From contig JAVBXN010000022.1 of NCBI GenBank assembly GCA_030824515.1, positions 1 through 39,939 of the forward strand: a stretch of DNA of 39,939 bases. Direction: 5' to 3'. This DNA is from Pelobacter sp. GTDB taxonomy: Bacteria; Desulfobacterota; Desulfuromonadia; Geobacterales; Pseudopelobacteraceae. Below the pieces are notes generated by a model. That model was not told the DNA's origin and made no database searches. It saw nothing but the letters and a program-made list of their open reading frames with translations. How positions within the stretch are numbered: the stretch's first letter is position 1; each line of letters opens with the position of its first letter. Below are positions 7,818 through 16,102 of the stretch, piece by piece. Made by a program: the position numbers and the translations under genes.

Positions 7818-7914
7818 ATGCCGTCACACCCGTAGCCGCTGGTGAGGGCCGGCATCACGACCCGGATCAAACATCCGACATCGTATACATCATTGAAAGG
7901 ATCTTGTCTGACTC

Positions 7915-9222
7915 ATGTGCCGAATCATTGAACCGTTACTTTCCAATACGCTTAGTCTTACTGCTCTTTTTGTCGTGATCATATCTTTAAACGGATGTGC
8001 TGCAATGAAAACAGTTCATGAGGAGCCCCAGCTTGTTCCAAGATATCTGGAAGAACATGTCGAACGAAATAAGTTTTCTGTTGCAAAAGGAGATGATGTC
8101 ATCGGTCGGTTGACATTCATCACTCTTGAAAAGGGGGATACGCTGCCGGATATTGCAAGGCACTTCAGCCTGGGACTCAATGGAGTCAGTGCGGCTAACC
8201 CAGGGGTAGATATATGGGTGCCAAAGGCTGGAGAGCGTATCATGTTGCCCCTGAGTTTCATCCTGCCGGACGCTCCCAGAAAAGACATCGTGATCAACCT
8301 GGCCGCAATGAGGCTTTTCCAATTTAAAGCAAATGGTGATTCACTGGCTGTATTGACCTTTCCGGCAGGTGTTGGTACCGAAGAGCGCCCCTCGCCCATG
8401 GGTCAAATGCATGTGGTGCGCAAGGTAAACCGTCCAACCTGGCATGTGCCAGTTTCAATTGCCAGGGATCATCTGAAAAAGGGAGATATTCTGCCCGCGG
8501 CTGTTCTGCCGGGGCCTCAAAATCCACTGGGAGAATACGCGCTATATTTAAGTAAGCCGAGCTATTTGATCCATGGCACAAATAAGCCGGCCAGCATCGG
8601 TCTCAGGGCAACCAATGGCTGTATAAGACTCTATCCGGAAAGCGTAAAAATACTCTTTGAGAACACACCGGTTAAAACACCTGTAAACATTGTTGACCAG
8701 CCATACCTCCTGGGACAAAGCAATGGAGTAGTTTACCTGGAAGTACACGCGTCCACGCAAGACATTGACGCTACTGAGTTTGACAAGATATATGCAAAAT
8801 TGAGAAACCTTGAGAAGAAGTCAGGGCACACGCTTGACTGGAGTAAAGTCAAGACAGTATTGGCCGAGGCCCGCGGGATTCCAGTCCCCATATTTGAGAT
8901 CAGGCCAGGAAGTGGAAACGGGATTGCGGAACCCAGGGAGGTCAGGCACCCAAGCGAATTATACGGCAGACCCAAAATAGCGGAACTGAAAACAGATGCG
9001 TGGTCTGTTCTGGCTGCTGACCTGCGTGACGAGACTGATGCAGTGAGGCTTGCCGCCATAATCAACCATCAGGGTCCACAGATCCCGGCCAGGGTGATAG
9101 CAAAGAATGCTGGCTACCGGGTTGTCGCAGGCCCGTTCAATGATATGAGAGATGCCAGAGATGCAATCAAACGCCTGAAAATAGATTTGGAAATAGATGG
9201 TAGATTGATTGAACCAATCTAG
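7915..9222 (+). CDS. L,D-transpeptidase lipoprotein (LysM-like region, YkuD domain, SPOR domain)
   Basis: The protein has 435 residues. A signal peptide ends in a lipobox (LNGC, about residues 24-27). A LysM-like region (about 58-105, LEKGDTLPDIARHFSLG...NPGVDIWVP) precedes an ErfK/YkuD L,D-transpeptidase domain (about 120-265) with H220 in LIHGTN and C236 in ATNGCIRLYPE. The family motif is normally S/T-H-G-C-x-R; here the histidine before GC is asparagine (N234). The C-terminal 75 residues (DLRDETDAVRLAAIINHQG...YRVVAGPFNDMRDARDAIKRL) match the SPOR peptidoglycan-binding fold. It is the first gene after the tandem riboswitch. ErfK-type enzymes form DAP-DAP cross-links or attach lipoproteins to peptidoglycan; the Lpp-like protein 33 bp downstream favours the second role. 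Confidence 0.9.
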   Translation: MCRIIEPLLSNTLSLTALFVVIISLNGCAAMKTVHEEPQLVPRYLEEHVERNKFSVAKGDDVIGRLTFITLEKGDTLPDIARHFSLGLNGVSAANPGVDIWVPKAGERIMLPLSFILPDAPRKDIVINLAAMRLFQFKANGDSLAVLTFPAGVGTEERPSPMGQMHVVRKVNRPTWHVPVSIARDHLKKGDILPAAVLPGPQNPLGEYALYLSKPSYLIHGTNKPASIGLRATNGCIRLYPESVKILFENTPVKTPVNIVDQPYLLGQSNGVVYLEVHASTQDIDATEFDKIYAKLRNLEKKSGHTLDWSKVKTVLAEARGIPVPIFEIRPGSGNGIAEPREVRHPSELYGRPKIAELKTDAWSVLAADLRDETDAVRLAAIINHQGPQIPARVIAKNAGYRVVAGPFNDMRDARDAIKRLKIDLEIDGRLIEPI

Positions 9223-9255
9223 AGGAGATAATCGAGAGAGAGGAGGTGAAAAACG

Positions 9256-9576
9256 ATGAAGAGTCTTTTGATGATATCAATGATGCTTGTTCTTGCAGTT
9301 TCCCTGGGCGGGTGTGCAACAACAGGTGAACTTGAGAAAGTTCAGTCGCAGCAGATGATGACCGGTGCCAAGGCCGATCAGGCAGCGCAGGACGCGCAGG
9401 CTGCCAAGGCGGCAGCTGATGCGGCCACGCTAAAGGCGGAGGCTGCCGCAATCCGGGCAGAAAATGCCGTAAAGATGGCGGAGGAAAGGGCGAATATCGC
9501 AGATGAGAAGGCGAAGATCGCGGATGAAAAGACGAAGAAGGCCGATGAAATTTTCCACAAATCAATGAAGAAGTAA
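9256..9576 (+). CDS. Lpp-like alanine-rich murein lipoprotein
   Basis: The protein has 106 residues with an ideal ribosome site (GAGGAGGTG). The signal peptide ends in LGGC with C20 as the lipidation site. The mature part is an alanine- and lysine-rich coiled coil (about 38-97) with short repeats such as (N/D)IADEKAKIADEK, resembling the Lpp family. The last residues are MKK: a C-terminal lysine is what L,D-transpeptidases join to the DAP residue of peptidoglycan in Braun's lipoprotein. It lies between two YkuD-fold genes in the same direction. A role as outer membrane-to-wall tether is inferred; it is longer than E. coli Lpp. Confidence 0.8.
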   Translation: MKSLLMISMMLVLAVSLGGCATTGELEKVQSQQMMTGAKADQAAQDAQAAKAAADAATLKAEAAAIRAENAVKMAEERANIADEKAKIADEKTKKADEIFHKSMKK

Positions 9577-9621
9577 GTCGATTTTGTCGGGAGCGGTTAA
9601 CTTTGCCGTTTGTGACCCGCA

Positions 9622-9659
9622 AAGGAAATGGCAGGGTATTGATACTCTGCCATTTCCTT
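9622..9659 (+). terminator. Strong hairpin after the lipoprotein gene
   Basis: AAGGAAATGGCAG (9622-9634) pairs perfectly with 9647-9659. Only a weak T-rich tail follows, so it may act as an attenuator or mRNA 3'-end stabiliser, giving more lipoprotein than downstream transpeptidase message. Confidence 0.6.
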
Positions 9660-9735
9660 GTACTTCCACCGTAAAAGCCAGTCCGGATCATTCATGTATT
9701 AATCTGTCAAAAATGGGAAATCGGGAAGAGGAATA

Positions 9736-10767
9736 GTGTTGCGATCATCAGACGTATTACTAACAAACCCCAAGTCGAATATGGGTAAGAAGCAAAGAAG
9801 GATGGCCAGGAATCTAAGCTTATTCTTTGTCTGTATCATACTGGCTCCAATGCTGATATGCGGGTGCAGTCACTTTAATGGGGGATTTCAGGCCAAGCCA
9901 GCCTTTGAAGAAGCGAATGATCTTTTCAGCCAGGGAAACTACATGGCTTCTCTGGGCAAATATCAGCAGATAATTGAAAAATATCCCACGGCGGGCGACA
10001 GGGTTCTTTTCGAGATGGGTATTATATATGCGTATCACGGGAATGAGCAGAAAGATTATCAAAAATCGCTGGAATGTTATCAGAAACTCATACAGGCTTA
10101 CCCTGGGAGTGGCTACAGGAAAGACAGTGAGCTGATGATTTTTAATATCGGTAATGTCATTGTCAAAGACAAAACTATTGCTACGCAACAAGCACGGATA
10201 GAGACGCTCCGACAAGAGCTTCAAGGCAAAGGGAATGAAATTGTTACCCTGCGACAAAAGATTGAAGTCCTTGAACAAGAGCTTGTGAGCAAAGCGAATG
10301 AGATTATTAAACTGCAAAAAGAGGCTTTTGCACTCCGGAAGGGATCTGCGGACAGGATTCTGATAGAAAAGAAGGAACGGCGATTGACGTTGCTCTCAAA
10401 GGGCAAGGTGCTCAAGACCTACCAGATAGCCTTGGGGGGGAACCCGAATGGTCCAAAAGAAAGGCAGGGCGACAACAAAACCCCGGAGGGCGCCTACTTT
10501 ATCGATTCAAGAAACAGGAACAGCCGGTATCACCGGTCTCTGCACATTTCCTATCCAAACGAGAAAGACAAAAAGCGGGCAAAGGAACTCGGTGCTTCTC
10601 CTGGCGGGGACATCATGATCCACGGCATCAAGAATGGATTGTCGTGGGTTGGTGATCTTCACACCGACGTTGACTGGACGAAAGGGTGTATTGCCGTCAC
10701 CGACGAAGAGATAGAGGAGATTGACAAGTTAACGCCGAAAGGCACGATCGTTGAGATAAGGCCATGA
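9736..10767 (+). CDS. YafK-like L,D-transpeptidase-fold lipoprotein with TPR and coiled coil
   Basis: The protein has 343 residues from a GTG at 9736, chosen for the AAGAGGA site just upstream; an ATG at 9781 lacks one. A signal peptide ends in a lipobox-like LICGC. Tetratricopeptide-like helices (about 55-135) resemble YbgF/BamD-type repeats (LFSQGNYMASLGKYQQIIEKYP). A coiled coil (about 150-197) follows, then a YkuD-fold domain (about 205-343) with GPKERQGDNKTPEG, H296 in IMIHG and C318 in TKGCIAVTDEEIEEI, the YafK-type motif. YafK (DpaA) in E. coli removes Lpp from peptidoglycan, so a release function opposite to the transpeptidase at 7915 is possible; a synthetic role is the alternative. 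Confidence 0.87.
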   Translation: MLRSSDVLLTNPKSNMGKKQRRMARNLSLFFVCIILAPMLICGCSHFNGGFQAKPAFEEANDLFSQGNYMASLGKYQQIIEKYPTAGDRVLFEMGIIYAYHGNEQKDYQKSLECYQKLIQAYPGSGYRKDSELMIFNIGNVIVKDKTIATQQARIETLRQELQGKGNEIVTLRQKIEVLEQELVSKANEIIKLQKEAFALRKGSADRILIEKKERRLTLLSKGKVLKTYQIALGGNPNGPKERQGDNKTPEGAYFIDSRNRNSRYHRSLHISYPNEKDKKRAKELGASPGGDIMIHGIKNGLSWVGDLHTDVDWTKGCIAVTDEEIEEIDKLTPKGTIVEIRP

Positions 10768-10886
10768 AGACATTTTTTCCTGGAACTGTTCCCATTCCTG
10801 TTCGATAAACCCAAAGTATTCAAAAAAGATTCGCTTTACTTCACGTCTATCTCTGCTCGAAAGATTATGAGCAGAATGGTCGGCAT

Positions 10887-12794
10887 CTATTCCCCCAGAT
10901 AGGTATACCCCAGCAGCGTCCGGTCCAGCAGTTCGATGAAGTGACTGCTCTCCTCGATCGAGATTTTCTTGGTCGCCACACTTTTCTCCAGATTGTCCCT
11001 GACGCGCTTTAGAATCTCCGGCCCTTTGTACTGAACGTATTTCAGCGTTTCCCAGGTGGCGTCGCCGTTGATGACTGTGTCGATCATGTAGCCGGTCTTT
11101 TTGTTGAAGGTGATATGGACCGCGTTGGTGTCACCGAACAGGTTGTGCAGATCCCCCAGAATCTCCTGATAGGCGCCGATCAGGAAGAAGCCGATGTAAT
11201 AATCCTCGTCCTTGCGTATTTTGTGCAAAGGCAGATATTTGGCGCGTCCCTGCTCGCCTACGAAGCTGGTGATCTCTCCGTCAGAGTCGCAGGTGATGTC
11301 GGCGATCGAGGCCATGACGTCCGGTTTATGGTTTAGCCGTTGCAGCGGCACGATCGGGAAGAGCTGGTCGATGGCCCAGGAGTCGGGAATCGACTGGAAC
11401 AGTGAGAAGTTGGCAAAGTAGGTCTGGCGCATGGAGAGCTGGAAATTTTGCAACTCCTCCGGAATCGGCTTGATCTTTTCGACGATGCTGTTGATCTTCT
11501 TGATGATTTTGGAGTAGAGCCATTCCGCTATAGCGCGGTCGTTGAGCGTCAGGTAACCCAGGTTGAACAGGCTGACCGCTTCGTTGATCAGCTGCAGCGT
11601 GTCGTGGTAGTCCTCCCTAAGGGAGTAGCGATCGATGCTCTTGTAAATGTCCGTAAGTTTTTTTACCGTCGGAGCCACTTTTTCAGTAGTTGCCAGAATT
11701 TCTTCGAAATCGGGCATCAGATGCTGGGTATTGGTGTTGAGAACATTGGTGACCAGCACCGAGTAATGGGCAACAGTTGCCCGTCCGGATTCGGAGATGA
11801 TATTGGGGCAATCCACGCCGGCTTCGTCGCAGATGTTCTTGATCTGGTAGATCACGTCATTGGCGTATTCTTCGATGGTGTAATTGACGCTGGAGAAATA
11901 GCTGGATTTGGAACCGTCGTAATCGACTCCCAACCCTCCGCCGATGTCGAGGAATTCGATGCCGACCCCCAGTTTTTTCATCTCGGTGTAGACGCGGGCA
12001 ACTTCGATCAGCGCGGTTTTGATTTTGTCGATCTTGGTGATCTGGCTGCCGATATGTGAGTGAAGCAGTTTGACCGAATCGAGCATCCCCTGGTCGTCCA
12101 GCATCCGGATGGCAGCGATGATTTCCGACATGCGCAGGCCGAATTTGGCGTCTTCACCGCCTGAGGTCGCCCATTTACCGGTTCCTTTGGAAGAAAGCTT
12201 GACTCGTATCCCCAGTTTGGGAGTGATGCCGGTTTTCTTGGATATCTCGATGATTTTTTCCAGTTCGAACAGTTTCTCGACCACCAGTGTGATGTCAAAG
12301 CCGATCTTTGTGGCATATAGCACGGTCTCGATGTATTCGGCATCCTTGTAGCCGTTGCAGATGATCGGCAGATTGTTGCCGCTGGAGATCGAGATTCCGG
12401 CTACGAGTTCCGGCTTTGAGCCTACCTCCAGGCCGATATTGTAACGTTTGCCGTAAGCTGCGATCGCCTCCACCACCTGGCGCTGCTGATTGACCTTGAT
12501 CGGATAAAAAGTCTGGTATTTTGCGGGATAATCGTTTTCCTGGATCGCATTTTTGAAGACGCGGTTGATAGAAGCGATACGCCCCTGGAGTACATCCATG
12601 AAACGGAGCAGGATGGGGGGCTTGATCTTGCGCTTGATCAGGTCATCCACCAGATCGCGCAGGTCTATCACCTGCTTTGAATTGGACGAAGGGTGAACGC
12701 ACATGTTTCCCTTTTTATTGATCGAAAACAGGTCAGCGCCCCAGTTGTCTATATTGTAAATTTTGGTGGATTCATTGATGGTCCATTTTTCCAT
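10887..12794 (-). CDS. speA: Biosynthetic arginine decarboxylase
   Basis: The protein has 635 residues, the usual SpeA length. The start at 12794 was chosen because GGGGAA lies 6 nt upstream. It begins WTINESTKIYNIDNWGADLFSIN, and contains the PLP-binding barrel start FYPIKVNQQR (PLP lysine in YPIKVN), HSHIGSQI, the glycine-rich phosphate site FLDIGGGLGVDY and the C-terminal ISESGRA region. It is PLP- and Mg-dependent and converts arginine to agmatine, the first step to putrescine and, with the dehydrogenase at 6037, spermidine. It reads toward the envelope block and is divergent from hsp20-lon. Confidence 0.96.
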   Translation of the reverse strand: MEKWTINESTKIYNIDNWGADLFSINKKGNMCVHPSSNSKQVIDLRDLVDDLIKRKIKPPILLRFMDVLQGRIASINRVFKNAIQENDYPAKYQTFYPIKVNQQRQVVEAIAAYGKRYNIGLEVGSKPELVAGISISSGNNLPIICNGYKDAEYIETVLYATKIGFDITLVVEKLFELEKIIEISKKTGITPKLGIRVKLSSKGTGKWATSGGEDAKFGLRMSEIIAAIRMLDDQGMLDSVKLLHSHIGSQITKIDKIKTALIEVARVYTEMKKLGVGIEFLDIGGGLGVDYDGSKSSYFSSVNYTIEEYANDVIYQIKNICDEAGVDCPNIISESGRATVAHYSVLVTNVLNTNTQHLMPDFEEILATTEKVAPTVKKLTDIYKSIDRYSLREDYHDTLQLINEAVSLFNLGYLTLNDRAIAEWLYSKIIKKINSIVEKIKPIPEELQNFQLSMRQTYFANFSLFQSIPDSWAIDQLFPIVPLQRLNHKPDVMASIADITCDSDGEITSFVGEQGRAKYLPLHKIRKDEDYYIGFFLIGAYQEILGDLHNLFGDTNAVHITFNKKTGYMIDTVINGDATWETLKYVQYKGPEILKRVRDNLEKSVATKKISIEESSHFIELLDRTLLGYTYLGE

Positions 12795-12857
12795 TATCGA
12801 TTCCCCATTCACGATTTGTATGAATCCAAATAAACTTCTTTATTTATTGCATGGAAA

Positions 12858-12930
12858 CGGCAAAGTCAATTTTTTATTGAAACAATGGCCGGTATACGTG
12901 AATCTCGCAATGTCTGTCTTGACTTTGCCG
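12858..12930. repeat. Widely spaced perfect inverted repeat upstream of hsp20-lon
   Basis: CGGCAAAGTCAA (12858-12869) is matched by its exact complement at 12919-12930, with 49 bp between. The right arm contains TTGACT, a possible -35 box with a poor -10 (TACCTT) 17 bp on. It lies in the divergent speA/hsp20 control region and may be a paired operator. Confidence 0.5.
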
Positions 12931-12998
12931 GATGGAATGATTACCTTTCTGCAAGCTCGAGATTCCACGCGTTAGTCAGCTTGTCCATAGGTGCTCAT

Positions 12999-13433
12999 AT
13001 GCCAAGATATACCGGCAGGAAGCCGCTTCAGCAGGAGATTTTCAATCGACATGTGGGAGAAATCAGAAACCTGTTGCATGTTCTTGAGTTGCGCGATGCC
13101 TTCGAGGAAGATGAAAACCGTCCAAAGATGGACATGTATGAAACAGGTCAGGAGATCATTATCGAATTTGATCTGCCCGGGTTCAACCTGGACTGTATAA
13201 GTATAAAAATGTGCGGGTTGACTATGGTCCTGGAGGCCAGCAGGCCACGGGAGCAGAACGAGGGTAAATTTATTTGTGTCGAACGCAGCCACGGCCGCTT
13301 TCATCACGCGGTGCTTGTCCCTGGCAATATAGATCTCTGCGCTGTCAGTGCGGAATATCGCCGGGGGGTGCTGCGGGTGGTCTGCCCAAAAAGCGGGGAA
13401 CGGCTGGTGCCGATAAAGGAGATTCCAGATTGA
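12999..13433 (+). CDS. Hsp20/alpha-crystallin small heat-shock protein
   Basis: The protein has 144 residues from the ATG at 12999 (AGGTG site 5 nt upstream). The alpha-crystallin domain spans about 45-140: PKMDMYETGQEIIIEFDLPGFNLDCISIKMCGLTMVLEASR, FICVERSHGRFHHAVLVPGNID and YRRGVLRVVCPK, where GVLRV corresponds to the usual GVL motif. It is an ATP-independent holdase. Its stop codon overlaps the TTG start of lon (TTGA), so the chaperone and protease are coupled in translation. Confidence 0.92.
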   Translation: MPRYTGRKPLQQEIFNRHVGEIRNLLHVLELRDAFEEDENRPKMDMYETGQEIIIEFDLPGFNLDCISIKMCGLTMVLEASRPREQNEGKFICVERSHGRFHHAVLVPGNIDLCAVSAEYRRGVLRVVCPKSGERLVPIKEIPD

Positions 13434-15874
13434 TCGAAATTGAGAACGAAACCGAGCAGAATTCGGAGGAACTGAAAATCCCCGATGTATTGCCTCTGCT
13501 GCCGATCCGGGACGTGGTGGTCTATCCCTTCATGATCATCCCGCTGTTCGTGGGGCGTGAGATGTCGGTCAAGGCGGTTGACAGCGCGCTGGCCGGCGAC
13601 AGGATGATTCTTCTGGCCACCCAGCACGATATCGGTGATGAGGATCCGCCACCTGAAAAAATCTACGAAGTCGGCACGGTCGCCATGATCATGAGAATGC
13701 TCAAGCTGCCGGACGGCCGCGTGAAGATTCTTGTTCAGGGTCTGGCCAAGGCCAGAATCACCGAATATATCACCTCAACTCCGTTTTATACGGTGCATGC
13801 GGAGCGCCAGAATGATATTCCGTTGGGAGACATCTCCCTGGAAGTCGAGGCGCTGATTCGCACCGTGCGGGAACAGCTGACCAAGGTGATGGAGCTGGGC
13901 AAGCAGGTTTCGCCGGAAGTGATGGTGATTCTGGAGAATATTCAGGACCCGGGCAGCATGGCTGACCTGATATCCAGCAACCTGGGGCTGAAGGTCGCTG
14001 ATTCCCAGCAGTTGCTGGAAATTAACGACCCGATCGTGCGCCTGACCAAGGTTAACGAGTTCCTGAATCGTGAAGTCGAGTTGCTGAGTGTGCAGGCCAA
14101 GATTCAGAGCGCCGCCCGCGACGAGATGGGCAAAAATCACAAGGAATATTATCTGCGTGAGCAGATGAAGGCGATCCAGAGCGAGCTGGGAGATAACGAA
14201 GGCAAGGAGGAGTTGGCCGAGATCAGGAAGGCGATCGAGTCCGCCAAAATGCCGGAGGCGGTGCAGAAAGAGGCGCTCAAACAGCTGGGACGTCTCGAAA
14301 ACATGCATCCGGACGCCGGCGAGGCCGGTATTATCCGCACCTATCTGGACTGGATGGTCGAGCTCCCCTGGAGCAAATCAACCCGTGACAGTCTGGACAT
14401 CATCCGCGCCAAGAAGATCCTCGACGACGACCACTTCTATCTGGACAAGATCAAGGAGCGTATCCTTGAATTTCTGGCCGTCCGCAAACTGAAGAAGAAG
14501 ATGAAAGGGCCGATCCTCTGTTTCGTCGGCCCCCCGGGGGTCGGCAAGACCTCGTTGGGCAAGTCGATCGCCCGCGCCATGAATCGCAAGTTCGTGCGCA
14601 TTTCGCTGGGCGGCGTTCGCGACGAGGCCGAGATTCGCGGTCACCGCCGCACCTACATCGGTGCTCTGCCGGGGCGCATCCTGCAGGGGATGAAGCAGGC
14701 CGGCGCCAACAATCCGGTCTTCATGCTGGACGAACTGGACAAGCTGGGCTACGACTACAAGGGGGATCCCTCCTCGGCGCTGCTGGAGGTGCTGGACCCG
14801 GAGCAGAACCATTCATTCTCCGACCACTACATCAACCAGCCCTTCAACCTCTCCAACGTGATGTTCGTTGCCACCGCCAACCAGTTGGACCCAATCCCGT
14901 CCGCGCTGCGCGACCGGATGGAGGTGATCAACCTGGCCGGTTATACCGAAGAGGAAAAACTGGAGATCGCCAAGCGCTATCTGGTGCCGCGCCAGACCAC
15001 TGAAAATGGTCTCAAGCCCAAACACATCAGTTTCGATGACGAAGCGATCAGTGAGATTGTTTCCAAGTACACCCGCGAAGCCGGCCTGCGCAACCTGGAG
15101 CGTGAAATCGGCAAGATCTGCCGCAAGGTGGCCCGCAAGGTGGCCGAAGGTAACACTCGGATGACCAGGATCACCGCCAAGAGTCTGCATACCTATCTGG
15201 GCGCGCCCAAGTACGTGCGCGAGGAGGATCTGGACAAGAACGAGATCGGGGTTGTCAACGGTCTGGCCTGGACTCCGGTTGGAGGCGAAATACTGCACAT
15301 CGAGGCCACGCTGATGAGCGGCAAGGCCGGTCTGACCCTGACCGGCCAGTTGGGGGACGTGATGAAGGAATCGGTGCAGGCTGCCCAGTCCTATATTCGC
15401 GCCCATGCTGAAACCATGGGGCTGAAACCGGAAATATTCCAGGAAAACGAGATCCACGTCCACGTCCCGGCCGGCGCAATTCCCAAGGACGGCCCTTCGG
15501 CCGGTGTGGCCATGACCACGGCGCTTGTCTCGATCCTCTGCCGTATTCCGGTCAAACGGGATGTGGCGATGACCGGAGAGGTGACGCTGCGTGGCAAGGT
15601 GCTGCCGATCGGCGGTTTGAAGGAAAAGATCCTGGCTGCCGTTCGCTCTAGGATGCGCTTGGTGATTATCCCGGAACAGAACAAAAAGGATCTGGAGGAT
15701 ATCCCGGCCGAAATTCTGAAGAAGGTCAGGATCGTGCCGGTCTCGGAGGTCAATGAAGTGCTGAAACTGGCGTTGGAAAAGTTTCCGCCGACAGCTATCG
15801 CAACTTCGAAAAAATCCGGGGAAAAAGCGAAAGAGGTCGAAATTGCCAAAAAGCCGGTGAAGCCTAAAAAGTGA
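13430..15874 (+). CDS. lon: ATP-dependent protease Lon
   Basis: The protein has 814 residues. The start is taken as TTG at 13430, because AAAGGAG (13416-13421) is 8 nt upstream and MIEIENETEQNSEE leads into the family start PLLPIRDVVVYPFMIIPLFVGR. The Lon N-terminal domain covers about 20-220, the AAA+ module about 365-605 with K373 in GPPGVGKTS and Walker B VFMLDELDK, and the protease domain about 610-800 with S690 in PKDGPSAG and K733 in GGLKEK. S-K spacing is 43, as in E. coli Lon. The C-terminus is a lysine-rich tail. It degrades damaged and regulatory proteins in the cytoplasm. Confidence 0.97.
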   Translation: MIEIENETEQNSEELKIPDVLPLLPIRDVVVYPFMIIPLFVGREMSVKAVDSALAGDRMILLATQHDIGDEDPPPEKIYEVGTVAMIMRMLKLPDGRVKILVQGLAKARITEYITSTPFYTVHAERQNDIPLGDISLEVEALIRTVREQLTKVMELGKQVSPEVMVILENIQDPGSMADLISSNLGLKVADSQQLLEINDPIVRLTKVNEFLNREVELLSVQAKIQSAARDEMGKNHKEYYLREQMKAIQSELGDNEGKEELAEIRKAIESAKMPEAVQKEALKQLGRLENMHPDAGEAGIIRTYLDWMVELPWSKSTRDSLDIIRAKKILDDDHFYLDKIKERILEFLAVRKLKKKMKGPILCFVGPPGVGKTSLGKSIARAMNRKFVRISLGGVRDEAEIRGHRRTYIGALPGRILQGMKQAGANNPVFMLDELDKLGYDYKGDPSSALLEVLDPEQNHSFSDHYINQPFNLSNVMFVATANQLDPIPSALRDRMEVINLAGYTEEEKLEIAKRYLVPRQTTENGLKPKHISFDDEAISEIVSKYTREAGLRNLEREIGKICRKVARKVAEGNTRMTRITAKSLHTYLGAPKYVREEDLDKNEIGVVNGLAWTPVGGEILHIEATLMSGKAGLTLTGQLGDVMKESVQAAQSYIRAHAETMGLKPEIFQENEIHVHVPAGAIPKDGPSAGVAMTTALVSILCRIPVKRDVAMTGEVTLRGKVLPIGGLKEKILAAVRSRMRLVIIPEQNKKDLEDIPAEILKKVRIVPVSEVNEVLKLALEKFPPTAIATSKKSGEKAKEVEIAKKPVKPKK

Positions 15875-15919
15875 CCCCGGCCTGACAGGCGGATGCTCTG
15901 CCTGCTTTGTTTCAATGTG

Positions 15920-15958
15920 AAGGGGTATGATCTGCAATTGTGCAGTCATACCCCTTTT
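15920..15958 (+). terminator. Intrinsic terminator of hsp20-lon
   Basis: AAGGGGTATGA (15920-15930), an inner CTGCA/TGCAG extension and the complement TCATACCCCTT, with a T run (15955-15958). Confidence 0.85.
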
Positions 15959-16009
15959 GCCGTGTTACCGGAGTGATTCAGGGAGACGGTTCAAAAGCAT
16001 GATAGCCAA

Positions 16010-16062
16010 CACCTGCTCACAGGTGACAACAGTTGACATGGACCCGTGTGAATTAGTATGGT
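16010..16062 (+). promoter_or_regulatory. Promoter cut off from thiL by the insertion sequence, with a dyad operator
   Basis: TTGACA (16033-16038), an 18-bp spacer and TATGGT (16057-16062) form a good sigma70 promoter reading right. A 6-4-6 dyad CACCTG-CTCA-CAGGTG (16010-16025) lies just upstream of the -35. Without the IS element this promoter would be about 30 bp from the thiL ATG; now 1.3 kb of IS lies between them, with its transposase on the opposite strand. Confidence 0.55.
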
Positions 16063-16093
16063 GTGATGCTTTTACTTTCGCTTATAGATCATC

Positions 16094-16102
16094 ATATCCA
16101 TG
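16094..16102. repeat. Target-site duplication, left copy (9 bp)
   Basis: ATATCCATG directly abuts the IS left end and is repeated at 17429-17437. Confidence 0.93.

Noticed and set aside
14813..15949. 378-codon minus-strand frame across lon
   Set aside because: Antisense shadow of the conserved Lon protease domain, rich in His/Arg/Gly as such shadows are.
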